64,000 bases of DNA from Sulfurospirillum cavolei (GTDB lineage: Bacteria; Campylobacterota; Campylobacteria; Campylobacterales; Sulfurospirillaceae), in assembly GCF_000813325.1 (NCBI RefSeq), contig NZ_BBQE01000006.1; one strand, 5' to 3'. How positions within the stretch are numbered: the stretch's first letter is position 1; each line of letters begins with the position of its first letter. Of this stretch, positions 1-10,025 are shown piece after piece. The notes under the pieces were generated by a model, which did not search any database, was not told the DNA's origin, and worked only from the letters and a program-made list of their open reading frames with translations. The translations under genes and the position numbers were made by a program.

Positions 1-553
1 CGCTATCGCCGAATTTTTGCTGTAAAGCTTGGTATTGTTCTTCGTTTAAAACATCGTATGCCGCTACTTTATTTTTGTTTTCGGCATCGTAAAACGCATC
101 GCCGGATTGTTCGACGATGTATGCTTCATAGTACAGTACGCGCTCTAGATCTTTCATTTTAACGCCAAGTAGCGTTCCAACACGGCTTGGAAGCGAGTTA
201 ACGTACCAAATATGTGCTACGGGCGTTACTAATTCGATATGTCCCATACGTGAACGTCTAACTTTGGTGCTGGTAACTTCAACGCCGCATTTTTCGCATT
301 TGATACCTTTATAACGCATCTTTTTATATTTTCCGCACAGACATTCATAATCTCTGACGGGTCCAAAGATTTTGGCACAAAAAAGACCGTCACGCTCCGG
401 TTTTAAGGTACGATAGTTGATCGTCTCGGGTTTTTTAACCTCACCGTAACTCCATGAGCGAATCTTCTCGGGACTTGCAAGTCGTAATTGAAATGCTTTA
501 AAATCCCTCGGACGACTCTCTTCGTGAATCTCAATTGGTTCTAATCGTTTCAT
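1..553 (-). CDS. rpoC: RNA polymerase beta' subunit, 5' part only
   Basis: Encodes the N-terminal ~184 residues of RpoC; the rest lies beyond the left edge. The translation starts MKRLEPIEIHEES and contains the N-terminal zinc-binding cysteines (CLCGKYKK, CEKCGVEV) and the conserved RMGHIELVTPVAHIWY stretch. The ATG at 553-551 lies inside the end of rpoB, giving a 23-base overlap, so the two subunits are separate proteins but translationally linked. In Helicobacter and Wolinella they are fused, so the split is a taxonomic clue. RpoC forms the catalytic centre of RNA polymerase together with RpoB. Identification is certain. Confidence 0.98.
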   Translation of the reverse strand, partial: MKRLEPIEIHEESRPRDFKAFQLRLASPEKIRSWSYGEVKKPETINYRTLKPERDGLFCAKIFGPVRDYECLCGKYKKMRYKGIKCEKCGVEVTSTKVRRSRMGHIELVTPVAHIWYVNSLPSRVGTLLGVKMKDLERVLYYEAYIVEQSGDAFYDAENKNKVAAYDVLNEEQYQALQQKFGDS

Positions 554-3500
554 CTTCTTCCACCTCGTCATAAATCTCAACATCTAAAGCCAAAGACTTC
601 AACTCATTCGTCAAAACATAGAATGTTTCCGGAATTCCCGTTTGAGGGACATTTTCCCCTCGTGTAAGTGCTTTATACGCCAAAATACGTCCTTCGACGT
701 CATCTGATTTGACCGTTAACATCTCTCGTAGGGTATGTGCCGCGCCGTAAGCCTCGAGTGCCCATACCTCCATCTCTCCGAATCTTTGACCGCCGAAGAG
801 CGCTTTACCGCCCACCGGTTGTTGTGTAACTAAGGAGTACGGTCCAGTACTTCTTGCATGGACTTTTTCGTCAACCAAGTGGTGGAGTTTTAACATGTAC
901 ATGTAACCCACGTTAACTCTTTCATGCATTTTTTGACCCGTCATACCGTCATAAAGGTCGATCTTCCCGTCCGTATCGATTTTTGCCATTTCAAAAAGTT
1001 TGGCAAACTCTTCAACATTAACACCCTCAAAAATAGGCGTTGCAAATTTAACGCCCTTGCTCCAATCGCGAGCATAATCAAGAAGTTGCTCATCACTTAA
1101 TTTTTCAATAAAGTCCGCAGCATTCATTAATTTAGCGACATTGGAAATCTCGATCATTTTTTCGCGAAGCGATTTGATCCAATTTCCTTGCTTCTCTTTA
1201 AAAATTTCTTCGATTTGATTACCGAGTCGTTTACCAACAAGTCCTAAGTGCACCTCAAGAATTTGTCCGATGTTCATACGACTTGGAACGCCCAGAGGGT
1301 TCAAAACGATATCGACGATTTCGCCGTTTTTAAGATAAGGCATATCGACTTCGCGTACAATGTTAGAAACGATACCTTTGTTACCGTGACGTCCCGCCAT
1401 TTTATCGCCGACTTTGAGTTTACGTTTCGTTGCAACGTAAACTTTTACGAGTTTAACGACACCGCTTGGCAGAATATCGTCTTTTTCGATAATATTAAGT
1501 TTCTCGTCATGCTCTTCTTTGAGCTTTTTCTTCTCATTTTGGAAATAAGCTTTCAAATCTTTATAAGCATCTTGGACCTCGTCCGAAAACGCTTTAACGA
1601 TCGAGTTAATCGAAAATCGATTGACGTTGTGAAGATCTTCCGCTTTAATCATATCGCCTTTTTTATAAGCGCGTTTGTTAATCTCTTGATCTTCTTGCAA
1701 CGGGTTTTTCAAAAGTAACGCATTGATACGAAGCATCTCTTCACGATCCAACATTAAAAGCTTATCGTGGTGTTCGCGATCTAAAATTTCTTTTTCTTCT
1801 TCATACGCTTGAACCGCACGCGGATCTTTGTCGTAGCCTTTTTTCGTAAAGATTTTCACGTCGACGACGATACCTTCTAAAGAGGGCGTTGCATAAAGCG
1901 ATTTATTAACGACATGTCCTGCTTTTTCGCCGAAAATAGCACGTAAAAGTCGCTCTTCGGGCGTGGGTTTTACTTCGCCTTTAGGTGAAACCTTGCCGAC
2001 CAAAATCATACCCGGAGTTACGTACGTACCGATTTTAACGATACCGCTATCATCAAGATGTGCTAACTCTTCTTCTTTAACGTTGGGAATATCTTTGGTA
2101 ATCTCTTCCACGCCGTCTTTAAGTTCACGTGCTTCAATCTCTTTTTCATAAATATGAACGCTTGTAAACGCGTCTTCGCGAATCATACGCTCGCTAATAA
2201 CGATCGCATCTTCGTAGTTATAACCGTTCCACGGCATAAAGGCAACCATCGCGTTTTTACCGATAGCAAGCTCACCTTGATCCATACTCGGGCCGTCCGC
2301 AATAACGCCACCCGCTTCGACCATATCACCTTTTCTCACAATTACTTTTTGAGTAAACGTCGTATTTTGGTTGGTTCTAAGATTTTTTTGAAGCGCATAA
2401 TGATCGATAAATGCACCCCCCTCGTCTTCGCCTAAAATGTAAACGTTTTTATTATCAACTTTTTCAACGATTCCCGCACGTTTAGCTTTAATCGCTTCCC
2501 ATGAGTCGCGTGCCGCAATTTTTTCAACACCCGTACCGACGATCGGAGCATCCGATTTAACTAAAGGAACGGCTTGGCGTTGCATGTTTGAACCCATCAA
2601 CGCACGGTTCGCGTCGTCATGTTCCAAGAACGGAATCAATGAAGCCGCAACACCGGCGATCATCATTGAAGAAAGGTCGATCAAGTCAACCTTTTCTTTC
2701 TCGATCAAGACGGTTTCGCCGTCGACCCTAACCTCGATCAAATCTTCAACGATTTCGTTGTTTTCATTGATTTTCGTACTGGCAGGTGCAATAACAAGCC
2801 CCTCTTCTTGGGTCGCCGTGATGTAAATAATCTCGTCCGTAATACGTGCGTTTTCAACCTTGCGGTACGGTGCTTCCACAAAACCCAAATCATTGACTTT
2901 CGCATACATTGAAAGGGTGTTGATCAAACCGATGTTTTGACCTTCCGGCGTTTCAACCGGACAGATACGACCGTAATGCGTCGGGTGAACGTCGCGCACT
3001 TCAAAGCCCGCACGTTCCTTCACCAAACCGCCCTCTCCGAGTGCCGATAAACGACGCTTATGCGTAATTTCGCTGAGTGGATTCGTTTGGTCCATAAACT
3101 GCGATAACTGACCGCTGGCAAAGAATTCCGCAATCGCAGACGTAATCATTTTAGAGTTAATCAAATCATGCGGCATTAACTCTTCGACGCTTCCGCTAAG
3201 TGCCGTAAACTTGTCGCGAATCGCTTTTTGCATTTTAATCAAACCGGAATGAAGTTCATTCGCCAAAAGCTCGCCGATGGCTCTGATTCTTCTGTTACCC
3301 AAGTGGTCGCGGTCGTCGATATGACCTTGTCCGTTTTTGACTTTAATTAAATATTTTGCGGTTTTAATAATATCTTCGCTCGTCATAATCGTCACATACT
3401 CGGGGACGGTGAGTCCTAGTTTGTGATTCATTTTCATACGACCGACTTTGGTTAAATCGTAACGCTCGGAATTGAAGAACAAATCCTTTACAAAAAGTTT

Positions 3501-4688
3501 TGCCGCTTCTTTCGTTACCGGCTCGCCGGGGCGCATTACTTTGTAAATACGAATTGCCGCAAGATCGTTTTCGTCTTCGATGCTTTCGGTTTGACGTAAA
3601 AGTTTTAACGTTTCGTTATCGGCGATAAACGAGTTAATAATCGCATCGTCCACGCCGCTGGCAAGATCGTTCGCAATTTCAATCGTCGTACATTTTTGTT
3701 CGATAATTTTGGTCAATTTACCCTCATCGAGCTGCGTCAACGTATCGTATAAAATCTCGCCGCTTTCTTGATCGATAATTGGGGAAGAGAGGAAACGATT
3801 GACCAAAATTTCGACGGGATATTCAATATATTTGACACCGTCTTCAATCAATTTTTCCGCTTTTTTTCGTGCCAAACGTTTACCGGCCGCTAAAAGAAGC
3901 GTGCCGTTTTCATCTTTCAGGTCAAAATCGACGCGACCTAAAAAGTTATCTGCCGAAAATTCGATCAAAAATTTGTTATCGCGAATTAAAATATTTAATA
4001 CAGGGTAGAAAAGTTTTAAAATATCTTGTTTGCTGTATCCTAATGCCCTAAAAAGGATCGTAATCGGTACTTTTCTACGTTTATTGATTCTGACGAACAA
4101 AGTATCTTTTGCATCGTATTCAAAGTACAACCATGAACCACGATCAGGGATGATTTGTGCATTGTAGATCAGTTTATTGGCTACCGTCGGACTCTCTTCT
4201 TCTTTAAAGATAACACCGGGGCTTCTGTGAAGCTGGTTGACGACGACTCTCTCGACGCCGTTAATGATAAACGAGGTTCGATCCGTCATTAAAGGAATTT
4301 CACGAATAAAAATGGCTTGTTCTTTAATATCTTTCACGCCGGTTTTTTCACCGGTTTTTTCATCTTTATCCCACAGGATAAGGCGAATGTTCATTTTGAT
4401 GCTAACCGAATACGTCAGTCCTCGCTCCATACACTCTCTAACCGTGTATCTTGGTTTGCCGATTTCTGATCCTGCGTATTCTAAAGTAAGTCTATTTTGG
4501 GGATCGTGGATGGGGAAAATGGATTTAAAAACCTTCTCTACACCGCTTTCATCTTGAAGGTTTTCGACATTTAAAAATTGTTCATAACTCTTTTGCTGAA
4601 GTTGTAATAGGTTGGGTACATCAATTTTTTTCGGAACTTTAGAAAAATCGACTCGTAAGCGATTTCCTGATTTTAAGCTATTTAACAT
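531..4688 (-). CDS. rpoB: RNA polymerase beta subunit
   Basis: Full-length 1385-aa RpoB, which forms the catalytic pincer of RNA polymerase with RpoC. The rifampicin-pocket segment (GQLSQFMDQTNPLSEITHKRR, split here for reading) keeps Asp, His and Ser at the positions usually mutated in resistant strains, so the enzyme should be rifampicin-sensitive. The C-terminal MTGQKMHERVNVGYMY and GGQRFGEMEVWALEAYGAA motifs are intact. It follows rplL after a 126-base gap holding a UUCG hairpin, and its end overlaps the rpoC start by 23 bases. Length and motifs fit Campylobacterota homologues; identification is certain. Confidence 0.99.
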   Translation of the reverse strand: MLNSLKSGNRLRVDFSKVPKKIDVPNLLQLQQKSYEQFLNVENLQDESGVEKVFKSIFPIHDPQNRLTLEYAGSEIGKPRYTVRECMERGLTYSVSIKMNIRLILWDKDEKTGEKTGVKDIKEQAIFIREIPLMTDRTSFIINGVERVVVNQLHRSPGVIFKEEESPTVANKLIYNAQIIPDRGSWLYFEYDAKDTLFVRINKRRKVPITILFRALGYSKQDILKLFYPVLNILIRDNKFLIEFSADNFLGRVDFDLKDENGTLLLAAGKRLARKKAEKLIEDGVKYIEYPVEILVNRFLSSPIIDQESGEILYDTLTQLDEGKLTKIIEQKCTTIEIANDLASGVDDAIINSFIADNETLKLLRQTESIEDENDLAAIRIYKVMRPGEPVTKEAAKLFVKDLFFNSERYDLTKVGRMKMNHKLGLTVPEYVTIMTSEDIIKTAKYLIKVKNGQGHIDDRDHLGNRRIRAIGELLANELHSGLIKMQKAIRDKFTALSGSVEELMPHDLINSKMITSAIAEFFASGQLSQFMDQTNPLSEITHKRRLSALGEGGLVKERAGFEVRDVHPTHYGRICPVETPEGQNIGLINTLSMYAKVNDLGFVEAPYRKVENARITDEIIYITATQEEGLVIAPASTKINENNEIVEDLIEVRVDGETVLIEKEKVDLIDLSSMMIAGVAASLIPFLEHDDANRALMGSNMQRQAVPLVKSDAPIVGTGVEKIAARDSWEAIKAKRAGIVEKVDNKNVYILGEDEGGAFIDHYALQKNLRTNQNTTFTQKVIVRKGDMVEAGGVIADGPSMDQGELAIGKNAMVAFMPWNGYNYEDAIVISERMIREDAFTSVHIYEKEIEARELKDGVEEITKDIPNVKEEELAHLDDSGIVKIGTYVTPGMILVGKVSPKGEVKPTPEERLLRAIFGEKAGHVVNKSLYATPSLEGIVVDVKIFTKKGYDKDPRAVQAYEEEKEILDREHHDKLLMLDREEMLRINALLLKNPLQEDQEINKRAYKKGDMIKAEDLHNVNRFSINSIVKAFSDEVQDAYKDLKAYFQNEKKKLKEEHDEKLNIIEKDDILPSGVVKLVKVYVATKRKLKVGDKMAGRHGNKGIVSNIVREVDMPYLKNGEIVDIVLNPLGVPSRMNIGQILEVHLGLVGKRLGNQIEEIFKEKQGNWIKSLREKMIEISNVAKLMNAADFIEKLSDEQLLDYARDWSKGVKFATPIFEGVNVEEFAKLFEMAKIDTDGKIDLYDGMTGQKMHERVNVGYMYMLKLHHLVDEKVHARSTGPYSLVTQQPVGGKALFGGQRFGEMEVWALEAYGAAHTLREMLTVKSDDVEGRILAYKALTRGENVPQTGIPETFYVLTNELKSLALDVEIYDEVEEDETIRTN

Positions 4689-4782
4689 GAGTCTACCTCG
4701 TGTAGTTGTTTGAAAAGGGCAGTAGGTTCATCTATCGCTGGATAGAATGTATAACGACTAAAAATATCCTAGGAAAGTTAAT

Positions 4783-4804
4783 GAGAGAAACCGAAGTTTC
4801 TCTC
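4783..4804 (-). promoter_or_regulatory. Hairpin with UUCG tetraloop between rplL and rpoB (probable attenuator)
   Basis: On the minus strand GAGAGAAAC and GTTTCTCTC form a perfect 9-bp stem closed by a C(UUCG)G tetraloop, beginning about 10 bases after the rplL stop. No good T-run follows, so this is more likely a partial terminator or RNA processing site than a full terminator. E. coli has an attenuator and an RNase III site at the same place, lowering rpoBC output relative to L7/L12. The function here is inferred from position. Confidence 0.6.
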
Positions 4805-4814
4805 GAAAATCAGA

Positions 4815-5189
4815 TTACTTGATTTCAGCGACAGCGCCGGCTTCTTCAAGTTTCTTTTTAATTTCTTCTGCAAGTTGTTTAGATACGCCTTCTTTAATCG
4901 TTGTAGGTGCGCCCTCAACTGCGTCTTTTGCCTCTTTGAGACCAAGACCCGTAATTTCTCTTACGACTTTAATAGCGTTGATTTTTTTCTCGCCACCGTC
5001 TTTAAGGATAACGTCAAACTCAGTTTTTTCTTCAACCGCTTCAGCCGCAACCGCAGCACCAGCGCCCGCTACCATAACCGGAGCGGCAGATACACCGAAT
5101 TTCTCTTCGAAATCTTTAACCAATTGGCTTAATTCAAGTACGCTAAGACCTGAAATATACTCTAATACGTCTTCTTTTGAAATTGCCAT
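4815..5189 (-). CDS. rplL: 50S ribosomal protein L7/L12
   Basis: A 124-aa L7/L12 stalk protein that recruits translational GTPases to the ribosome. It has the N-terminal dimerisation helices (MAISKEDVLEYISGLSVLEL), an Ala/Val-rich hinge (around residues 36-52) and the conserved C-terminal domain with GLGLKEAKDAVEG. The frame is open 20 codons further upstream, but the ATG at 5189 has a clear AGGAGA ribosome-binding site and matches the family start. It follows rplJ after 92 bases that contain two small hairpins. Certain. Confidence 0.98.
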   Translation of the reverse strand: MAISKEDVLEYISGLSVLELSQLVKDFEEKFGVSAAPVMVAGAGAAVAAEAVEEKTEFDVILKDGGEKKINAIKVVREITGLGLKEAKDAVEGAPTTIKEGVSKQLAEEIKKKLEEAGAVAEIK

Positions 5190-5255
5190 TTCAAATCTCC
5201 TGATGATTTTATAGTTATAAACGATTCTACAAGAGTCTCGCTCTTGCATCCTACA

Positions 5256-5275
5256 TGTAAGGCTTATACCTTACA
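5256..5275 (-). repeat. Small hairpin with ACATGTAAG motif in the rplJ-rplL spacer
   Basis: A 7-bp stem (TGTAAGG/CCTTACA) lies between the rplJ stop and rplL. One arm belongs to a full ACATGTAAGG motif at 5253-5262; the other is a partial copy (CCTTACA). A second short hairpin, CAAGAG/CTCTTG, follows on the same transcript. They may tune L10:L12 stoichiometry or RNA processing, but no role can be read from the sequence. Confidence 0.4.
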
Positions 5276-5281
5276 AACTTT

Positions 5282-5764
5282 TTATTCTGACTCTTGTTTT
5301 TTAGCACGAAGTGCATCAAGGCCGATCGTAAAGTTTGTAATCGGTGCCATCCAAGTTGATAGAAGCATTCCAATAAGCTCGTTGCGAGACGGCATTTTAG
5401 AAAGTGCTTCAACTTTAGCAGCATCAACAACTTCGCCGCCTGCATAACCGAATTTCACGACAAAATTCGGATTCGTTTTGGCAAAGTTTGCGACAACCTT
5501 AGTGACGGCTAGTTGATCTTCGCCCCAAACAAAAATGTTGGAGTCTTTGAGTTCCAAACCATCTAAGCCCGCATCTTTCATAGCAATCGATGCCAAAGTA
5601 TTTTTGATAACTTTTACTTTTACGGATTCCGGTCTTGAGTTGTTTCGTAATGCTTCAAGGGATTTCGTATTAAGACCTTTGTAGTCACACACAATTAAAC
5701 CGTCGGAAGCTTTAAACTCTGAAGCTAGCGTACTGATAAATTCCGCTTTCTCTGTTCTTGTCAA
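5282..5764 (-). CDS. rplJ: 50S ribosomal protein L10
   Basis: A 160-aa L10, the base of the ribosomal stalk that binds 23S rRNA and carries L7/L12 dimers. It starts MTRTEKAEFISTLASEF, has the typical LIVCDYKGL strand and ends in the helix that binds L12 (WMAPITNFTIGLDALRAKK). The preceding 113 bases contain an L10-leader RNA element, so L10 (with L12) probably represses its own synthesis. It is part of the rplKAJL-rpoBC gene string on the minus strand. Certain. Confidence 0.98.
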   Translation of the reverse strand: MTRTEKAEFISTLASEFKASDGLIVCDYKGLNTKSLEALRNNSRPESVKVKVIKNTLASIAMKDAGLDGLELKDSNIFVWGEDQLAVTKVVANFAKTNPNFVVKFGYAGGEVVDAAKVEALSKMPSRNELIGMLLSTWMAPITNFTIGLDALRAKKQESE

Positions 5765-5792
5765 TTTTTCTCCTTTCCAACTGGCGATTTCA

Positions 5793-5836
5793 AGTAGAGG
5801 CGGAGGTACTCCGCATTAAGTCTAACGACCTCTACT
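5793..5836 (-). promoter_or_regulatory. Ribosomal protein L10 leader
   Basis: In the minus-strand transcript an outer stem AGTAGAGG/CCTCTACT encloses the single-stranded TCGTTAGACTTAAT and an inner GCGGAG-TAC-CTCCGC hairpin. This matches the rRNA-mimicking L10-leader architecture that binds the L10(L12) complex. It sits 28 bases upstream of the rplJ start, the expected place. Autogenous control of rplJL translation follows from the known family; the sequence itself shows only the structure and position. Confidence 0.75.
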
Positions 5837-5877
5837 ATCTCCAATCAAAGATTAACGTACGATATTTAAGGGAAGAG

Positions 5878-6582
5878 TTATCGAAGATCGATTAACTCTT
5901 GGTTTTCAAGATTCATTGACGGGCTCATGGTGAGAGAAAGAGCCGCGCTCTTAATATACTTACCTTTTGCGGCAGCCGGTTTATGTTTGTTAATTGCTTT
6001 TACGAACGCTTCGAAGTTTTCACGAATTTGCGCATCGCTAAAACTGATTTTGCCGATACCTGCGTGAATATTTCCTTGTTTGTCGACACGGAAATTGACT
6101 TGACCGCCTTTATTGTTTTCAACGGCTTTGGCAACATCCATCGTAACGGTACCGGTTTTTGGATTCGGCATAATACCTTTTGGTCCAAGAATTCGGCCTA
6201 CTTTACCGACCAAACCCATCATATTAGGCGTAGCAATCAAAACGTCGAAATTAATACGACCTGCTTGGATCTCTTCGATCAAATCGTCGCTTCCTACGAT
6301 ATCCGCACCTGCCGCTTTTGCTTCATCGGCTTTTTCGTCTTTTGCGATAACCGCAACGCGAACGGTTTTACCCGTACCCGCAGGTAAAACAACCGAACCG
6401 CGAACCATTTGATCCGCGTGTCTTGGATCGACGTTTAGTTTCAGTGCGATTTCGATGGTTTCGTCGAATTTTGCGGAAGCAAGGTTTTTAATGTTTGCCA
6501 ATGCTTCGTCGACGGAATATTTTTTCTCTTTATCTACTTTTTTCAATAATTCTTGAAAACGTTTATTTACTCTTTTTGCCAT
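5878..6582 (-). CDS. rplA: 50S ribosomal protein L1
   Basis: A 234-aa L1, an rRNA-binding protein of the mobile stalk near the E site; in many bacteria it also represses the L11 operon. It begins MAKRVNKRFQELL, contains the family signature region GRILGPKGIMPNPKTGTV, and ends SPSMNLENQELIDLR. It lies 59 bases after rplK and 113 bases before rplJ on the same strand. Full length and unremarkable. Confidence 0.98.
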   Translation of the reverse strand: MAKRVNKRFQELLKKVDKEKKYSVDEALANIKNLASAKFDETIEIALKLNVDPRHADQMVRGSVVLPAGTGKTVRVAVIAKDEKADEAKAAGADIVGSDDLIEEIQAGRINFDVLIATPNMMGLVGKVGRILGPKGIMPNPKTGTVTMDVAKAVENNKGGQVNFRVDKQGNIHAGIGKISFSDAQIRENFEAFVKAINKHKPAAAKGKYIKSAALSLTMSPSMNLENQELIDLR

Positions 6583-6641
6583 ACTTATCTCCGCATAATT
6601 TTGCTTCCGCTTATTATATCCCTAGCGGTAGAGGGGTATTT

Positions 6642-7067
6642 TTAATCGACGACGTTAATACCGATACTTCTAGCAGATCCGGCAATAATTTTAGCCGCTT
6701 GCTCGCGATCTTTCGTATTAAGATCGGCAATTTTTTTCTCGACGATCTCAAGAACTTGCGCTTTTGTCAAAGTAGCGACTTTATTTTTAAGCGGGTTACT
6801 TGAACCGCTTTTAATACCGGCAGCTTTTTTAATAAGATCTGTAGCAGGCGGTTGTTTCGTGATAAAGGTAAAACTTTTATCTGCATAAACCGTAATCACG
6901 ACAGGGATTCTAAATCCAGCTAAATCTTTCGTTCTTTCATTGAACGCTTTACAAAATTCCATAATATTCACGCCTCTTTGACCAAGAGCCGGACCGACCG
7001 GTGGTGATGGATTTGCTTTAGCGGCTTCAATTTGTAATTTAATTTCGCCAATGACTTTTTTTGCCAT
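6642..7067 (-). CDS. rplK: 50S ribosomal protein L11
   Basis: A 141-aa L11, which binds the GTPase-associated region of 23S rRNA and is needed for stringent-response sensing by RelA-type enzymes. It shows the N-terminal IKLQIEAAKANPSPPVGPALGQRG segment (the thiostrepton-binding region) and the C-terminal rRNA-binding domain ending GSARSIGINVVD. It starts 16 bases after nusG, indicating co-transcription. Certain. Confidence 0.98.
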   Translation of the reverse strand: MAKKVIGEIKLQIEAAKANPSPPVGPALGQRGVNIMEFCKAFNERTKDLAGFRIPVVITVYADKSFTFITKQPPATDLIKKAAGIKSGSSNPLKNKVATLTKAQVLEIVEKKIADLNTKDREQAAKIIAGSARSIGINVVD

Positions 7068-7083
7068 TTCTTTTCCTTTACGC

Positions 7084-7614
7084 TTAAACTATTTTTTCAA
7101 CTTGAGAATAAAGAATCTCAACGGGTGTACTTCGACCAAAAATTGAAACATTGAGTGTGAGTTTGCCGTGAACCATATCGTATTCTTCGACTGAGCCGGT
7201 AAAGTTCGCAAAAGGACCTTCCGTGATCCTAACGCTCTCGCCCGTCTCAAAGAAAATTTTCGGTTTAGGCGCACCTTTTTTCTCGGCTTTTTCCAAAATC
7301 AATGCGATGTCTTTTTCACTTAAAGGCGTAGGCTTTTTAGCCTCTCCAATAAATCGTCCGACTTTCGGCAACGATTGGATTAAATGCCAAAGTGCCGTAT
7401 CTAAATCGAGTTTTGCAAACGCATAACCCGGATACAAACTTCGCTCACTAATCTTCTTTTTACCATTCTTAACTTCAATGACATCTTCTGTCGGAACAAG
7501 AATTTGCTCTAACTTATCGGCAATACCATGATCATTAACAAGAGTGATAATTCCTTTTTTAACTGCTTGCTCACTTCCCGCATACGTTTGAATTGCATAC
7601 CATCGATGTGCCAT
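7084..7614 (-). CDS. nusG: Transcription termination/antitermination factor NusG
   Basis: A 176-aa NusG, which binds RNA polymerase and couples it to Rho or to ribosomal protein S10. The N-terminal NGN domain begins MAHRWYAIQTYAGSEQAVK; the C-terminal KOW domain contains TGESVRITEGPFANFTG. It follows secE with a 9-base gap in the classic secE-nusG-rplK order. Full length; certain. Confidence 0.98.
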   Translation of the reverse strand: MAHRWYAIQTYAGSEQAVKKGIITLVNDHGIADKLEQILVPTEDVIEVKNGKKKISERSLYPGYAFAKLDLDTALWHLIQSLPKVGRFIGEAKKPTPLSEKDIALILEKAEKKGAPKPKIFFETGESVRITEGPFANFTGSVEEYDMVHGKLTLNVSIFGRSTPVEILYSQVEKIV

Positions 7615-7623
7615 TTTCTCTCC

Positions 7624-7803
7624 TTAAATTAAAGAGGACAAAGAAAAAGACATAACAGCGTCAATCAATGCTAAAAAAAGTGATATAACGGTTACGACGA
7701 CAAAGACAGAAATAAAGGCATTTCGAATCTGCTCTTTAATCGGGAAGATAACCTTTGACAACTCAGCTTTAGAATATTGATAATAAGCTCTTAATTTTTC
7801 CAT
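7624..7803 (-). CDS. secE: Preprotein translocase subunit SecE
   Basis: A 59-aa protein starting MEKLRAYYQYSKAELSKV, with the SecE signature (KVIFPIKEQIRNAF) followed by one membrane helix at about residues 31-51. SecE clamps SecY in the membrane export channel; Campylobacterota have this short single-helix form rather than the three-helix E. coli version. The position directly before nusG settles the identity. A second ATG five bases upstream is out of frame and stops quickly. Confidence 0.95.
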   Translation of the reverse strand: MEKLRAYYQYSKAELSKVIFPIKEQIRNAFISVFVVVTVISLFLALIDAVMSFSLSSLI

Positions 7804-7820
7804 TGCATTACCTCGACTAG

Positions 7821-7896
7821 TGGCAGGGTAGGAGGGACTCGAACCCCCAACCTGCGGTTTTGGAGACCGACGCTCTACCGTTGGAGCTACTACCCT
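7821..7896 (-). tRNA. trpT: tRNA-Trp (CCA anticodon)
   Basis: A complete cloverleaf of 76 bases including an encoded 3' CCA. The acceptor arms AGGGTAG/CTACCCT pair perfectly, the anticodon loop is CTCCAAA (anticodon CCA), and the T-arm contains GGTTCGAGTCC. It sits between rpmG and secE, a common place for trpT in Campylobacterota. Confidence 0.95.
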
Positions 7897-7925
7897 ACAT
7901 ATAAAGTTAAGTCAAAAAATTCGAC

Positions 7926-8084
7926 TTAACTTTTTAATTTCACTTCTTTGTGAACGGTGTGTTTTTTCAAACGTGGACAATATTTACTGAGTTCTACTTT
8001 CTCGGTATTTGTCTTGCTGTTTTTTGTCGTCGTGTAGTTAATGTCGCCACACTCTGAACATTTTAATCCGATTTTAACGGTCAT
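7926..8084 (-). CDS. rpmG: 50S ribosomal protein L33
   Basis: A 52-aa protein, MTVKIGLKCSECGDINYTTT at its start and KYCPRLKKHTVHKEVKLKS at its end. The CxxC pair near the N-terminus plus one further Cys indicates a partly zinc-binding L33. It lies between tuf and tRNA-Trp, the usual neighbourhood. Translation was read directly from the minus strand. Confidence 0.95.
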   Translation of the reverse strand: MTVKIGLKCSECGDINYTTTKNSKTNTEKVELSKYCPRLKKHTVHKEVKLKS

Positions 8085-8105
8085 TGGACTTTCCTTAACG
8101 AATTG

Positions 8106-8131
8106 ACATGTAAGGGTTTCCCCTTACATGT
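8106..8131 (-). terminator. Perfect hairpin built from two ACATGTAAG motifs, after tuf
   Basis: ACATGTAAGGG and CCCTTACATGT pair over 11 bp with a four-base loop (GAAA on the minus strand). It lies 9 bases after the tuf stop and before rpmG. There is no downstream T-run, so it may only partly terminate or may protect the tuf mRNA 3' end. It is one of several inverted pairs of the window-wide ACATGTAAG motif. Confidence 0.6.
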
Positions 8132-8140
8132 GAAACTTAC

Positions 8141-9340
<1,200 letters not shown>

Positions 9341-9411
9341 TTTTTCCTCCGTAATGAGTTTTGTTTTTAATGCATGTTCAATTTGCAAAGTTTTTAAAAC
9401 TTTATAGTAAA

Positions 9412-9486
<75 letters not shown>

Positions 9487-9635
9487 CGACGACATAAAAG
9501 GGAACCGACATGATATCTAAAAACTGTAACAATCTGATTTCATAAAACGTAAGAAAGGTAAGCCTACTGAACTTGTTCTGTAGTGCATTAATGCAGAAGA
9601 AATTCAACAGCTCCCAGTTTATGTTACAAAATCGT

Positions 9636-9712
9636 TGGAGCGGGAGACGGGACTCGAACCCGCGACCCCCAGCTTGGAAGGCTAATGCTCTAGCCGACTG
9701 AGCTACTCCCGC
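9636..9712 (-). tRNA. tRNA-Gly (TCC anticodon)
   Basis: A 77-base cloverleaf with encoded CCA. Acceptor arms GCGGGAG/CTCCCGC pair, and the anticodon loop CTTCCAA gives anticodon TCC, reading GGA/GGG. It lies in the tRNA cluster upstream of tuf, 3 bases from tRNA-Tyr. Confidence 0.95.
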
Positions 9713-9715
9713 AAA

Positions 9716-9800
<85 letters not shown>

Positions 9801-9849
9801 GTATCTATACCATTTTATTTCTGGTCAAACACTGTCTTTCACAAAAAAG

Positions 9850-9925
9850 TGGAGCTGGTGAACGGAGTCGAACCGCCGACCTACTGCTTACAAGGCAGTT
9901 GCTCTACCGACTGAGCTACACCAGC
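9850..9925 (-). tRNA. tRNA-Thr (TGT anticodon)
   Basis: A 76-base cloverleaf with encoded CCA. Acceptor arms GCTGGTG/CACCAGC pair, and the anticodon loop TTGTAAG gives anticodon TGT. It is the first gene of the tRNA-tuf transcription unit, so the promoter should lie within 9926-10025, shared back to back with yaaA. Confidence 0.95.
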
Positions 9926-10025
9926 ACCCGTGATTGTGAGGTGAAAGTATATCTTAATTGACAAGCAAAGTCAATACTATTCTACGCTAAAATAATCGGC
10001 ATCTTTATCCGAGGAGATTTATCGC

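Noticed and set aside
2154..2435. Plus-strand open frames inside rpoB and other large genes
   Set aside because: They are shadows in other frames, without ribosome-binding sites or recognisable protein features.
5190..5249. N-terminal extension of L7/L12
   Set aside because: Family length and the AGGAGA site fix the start at 5189.
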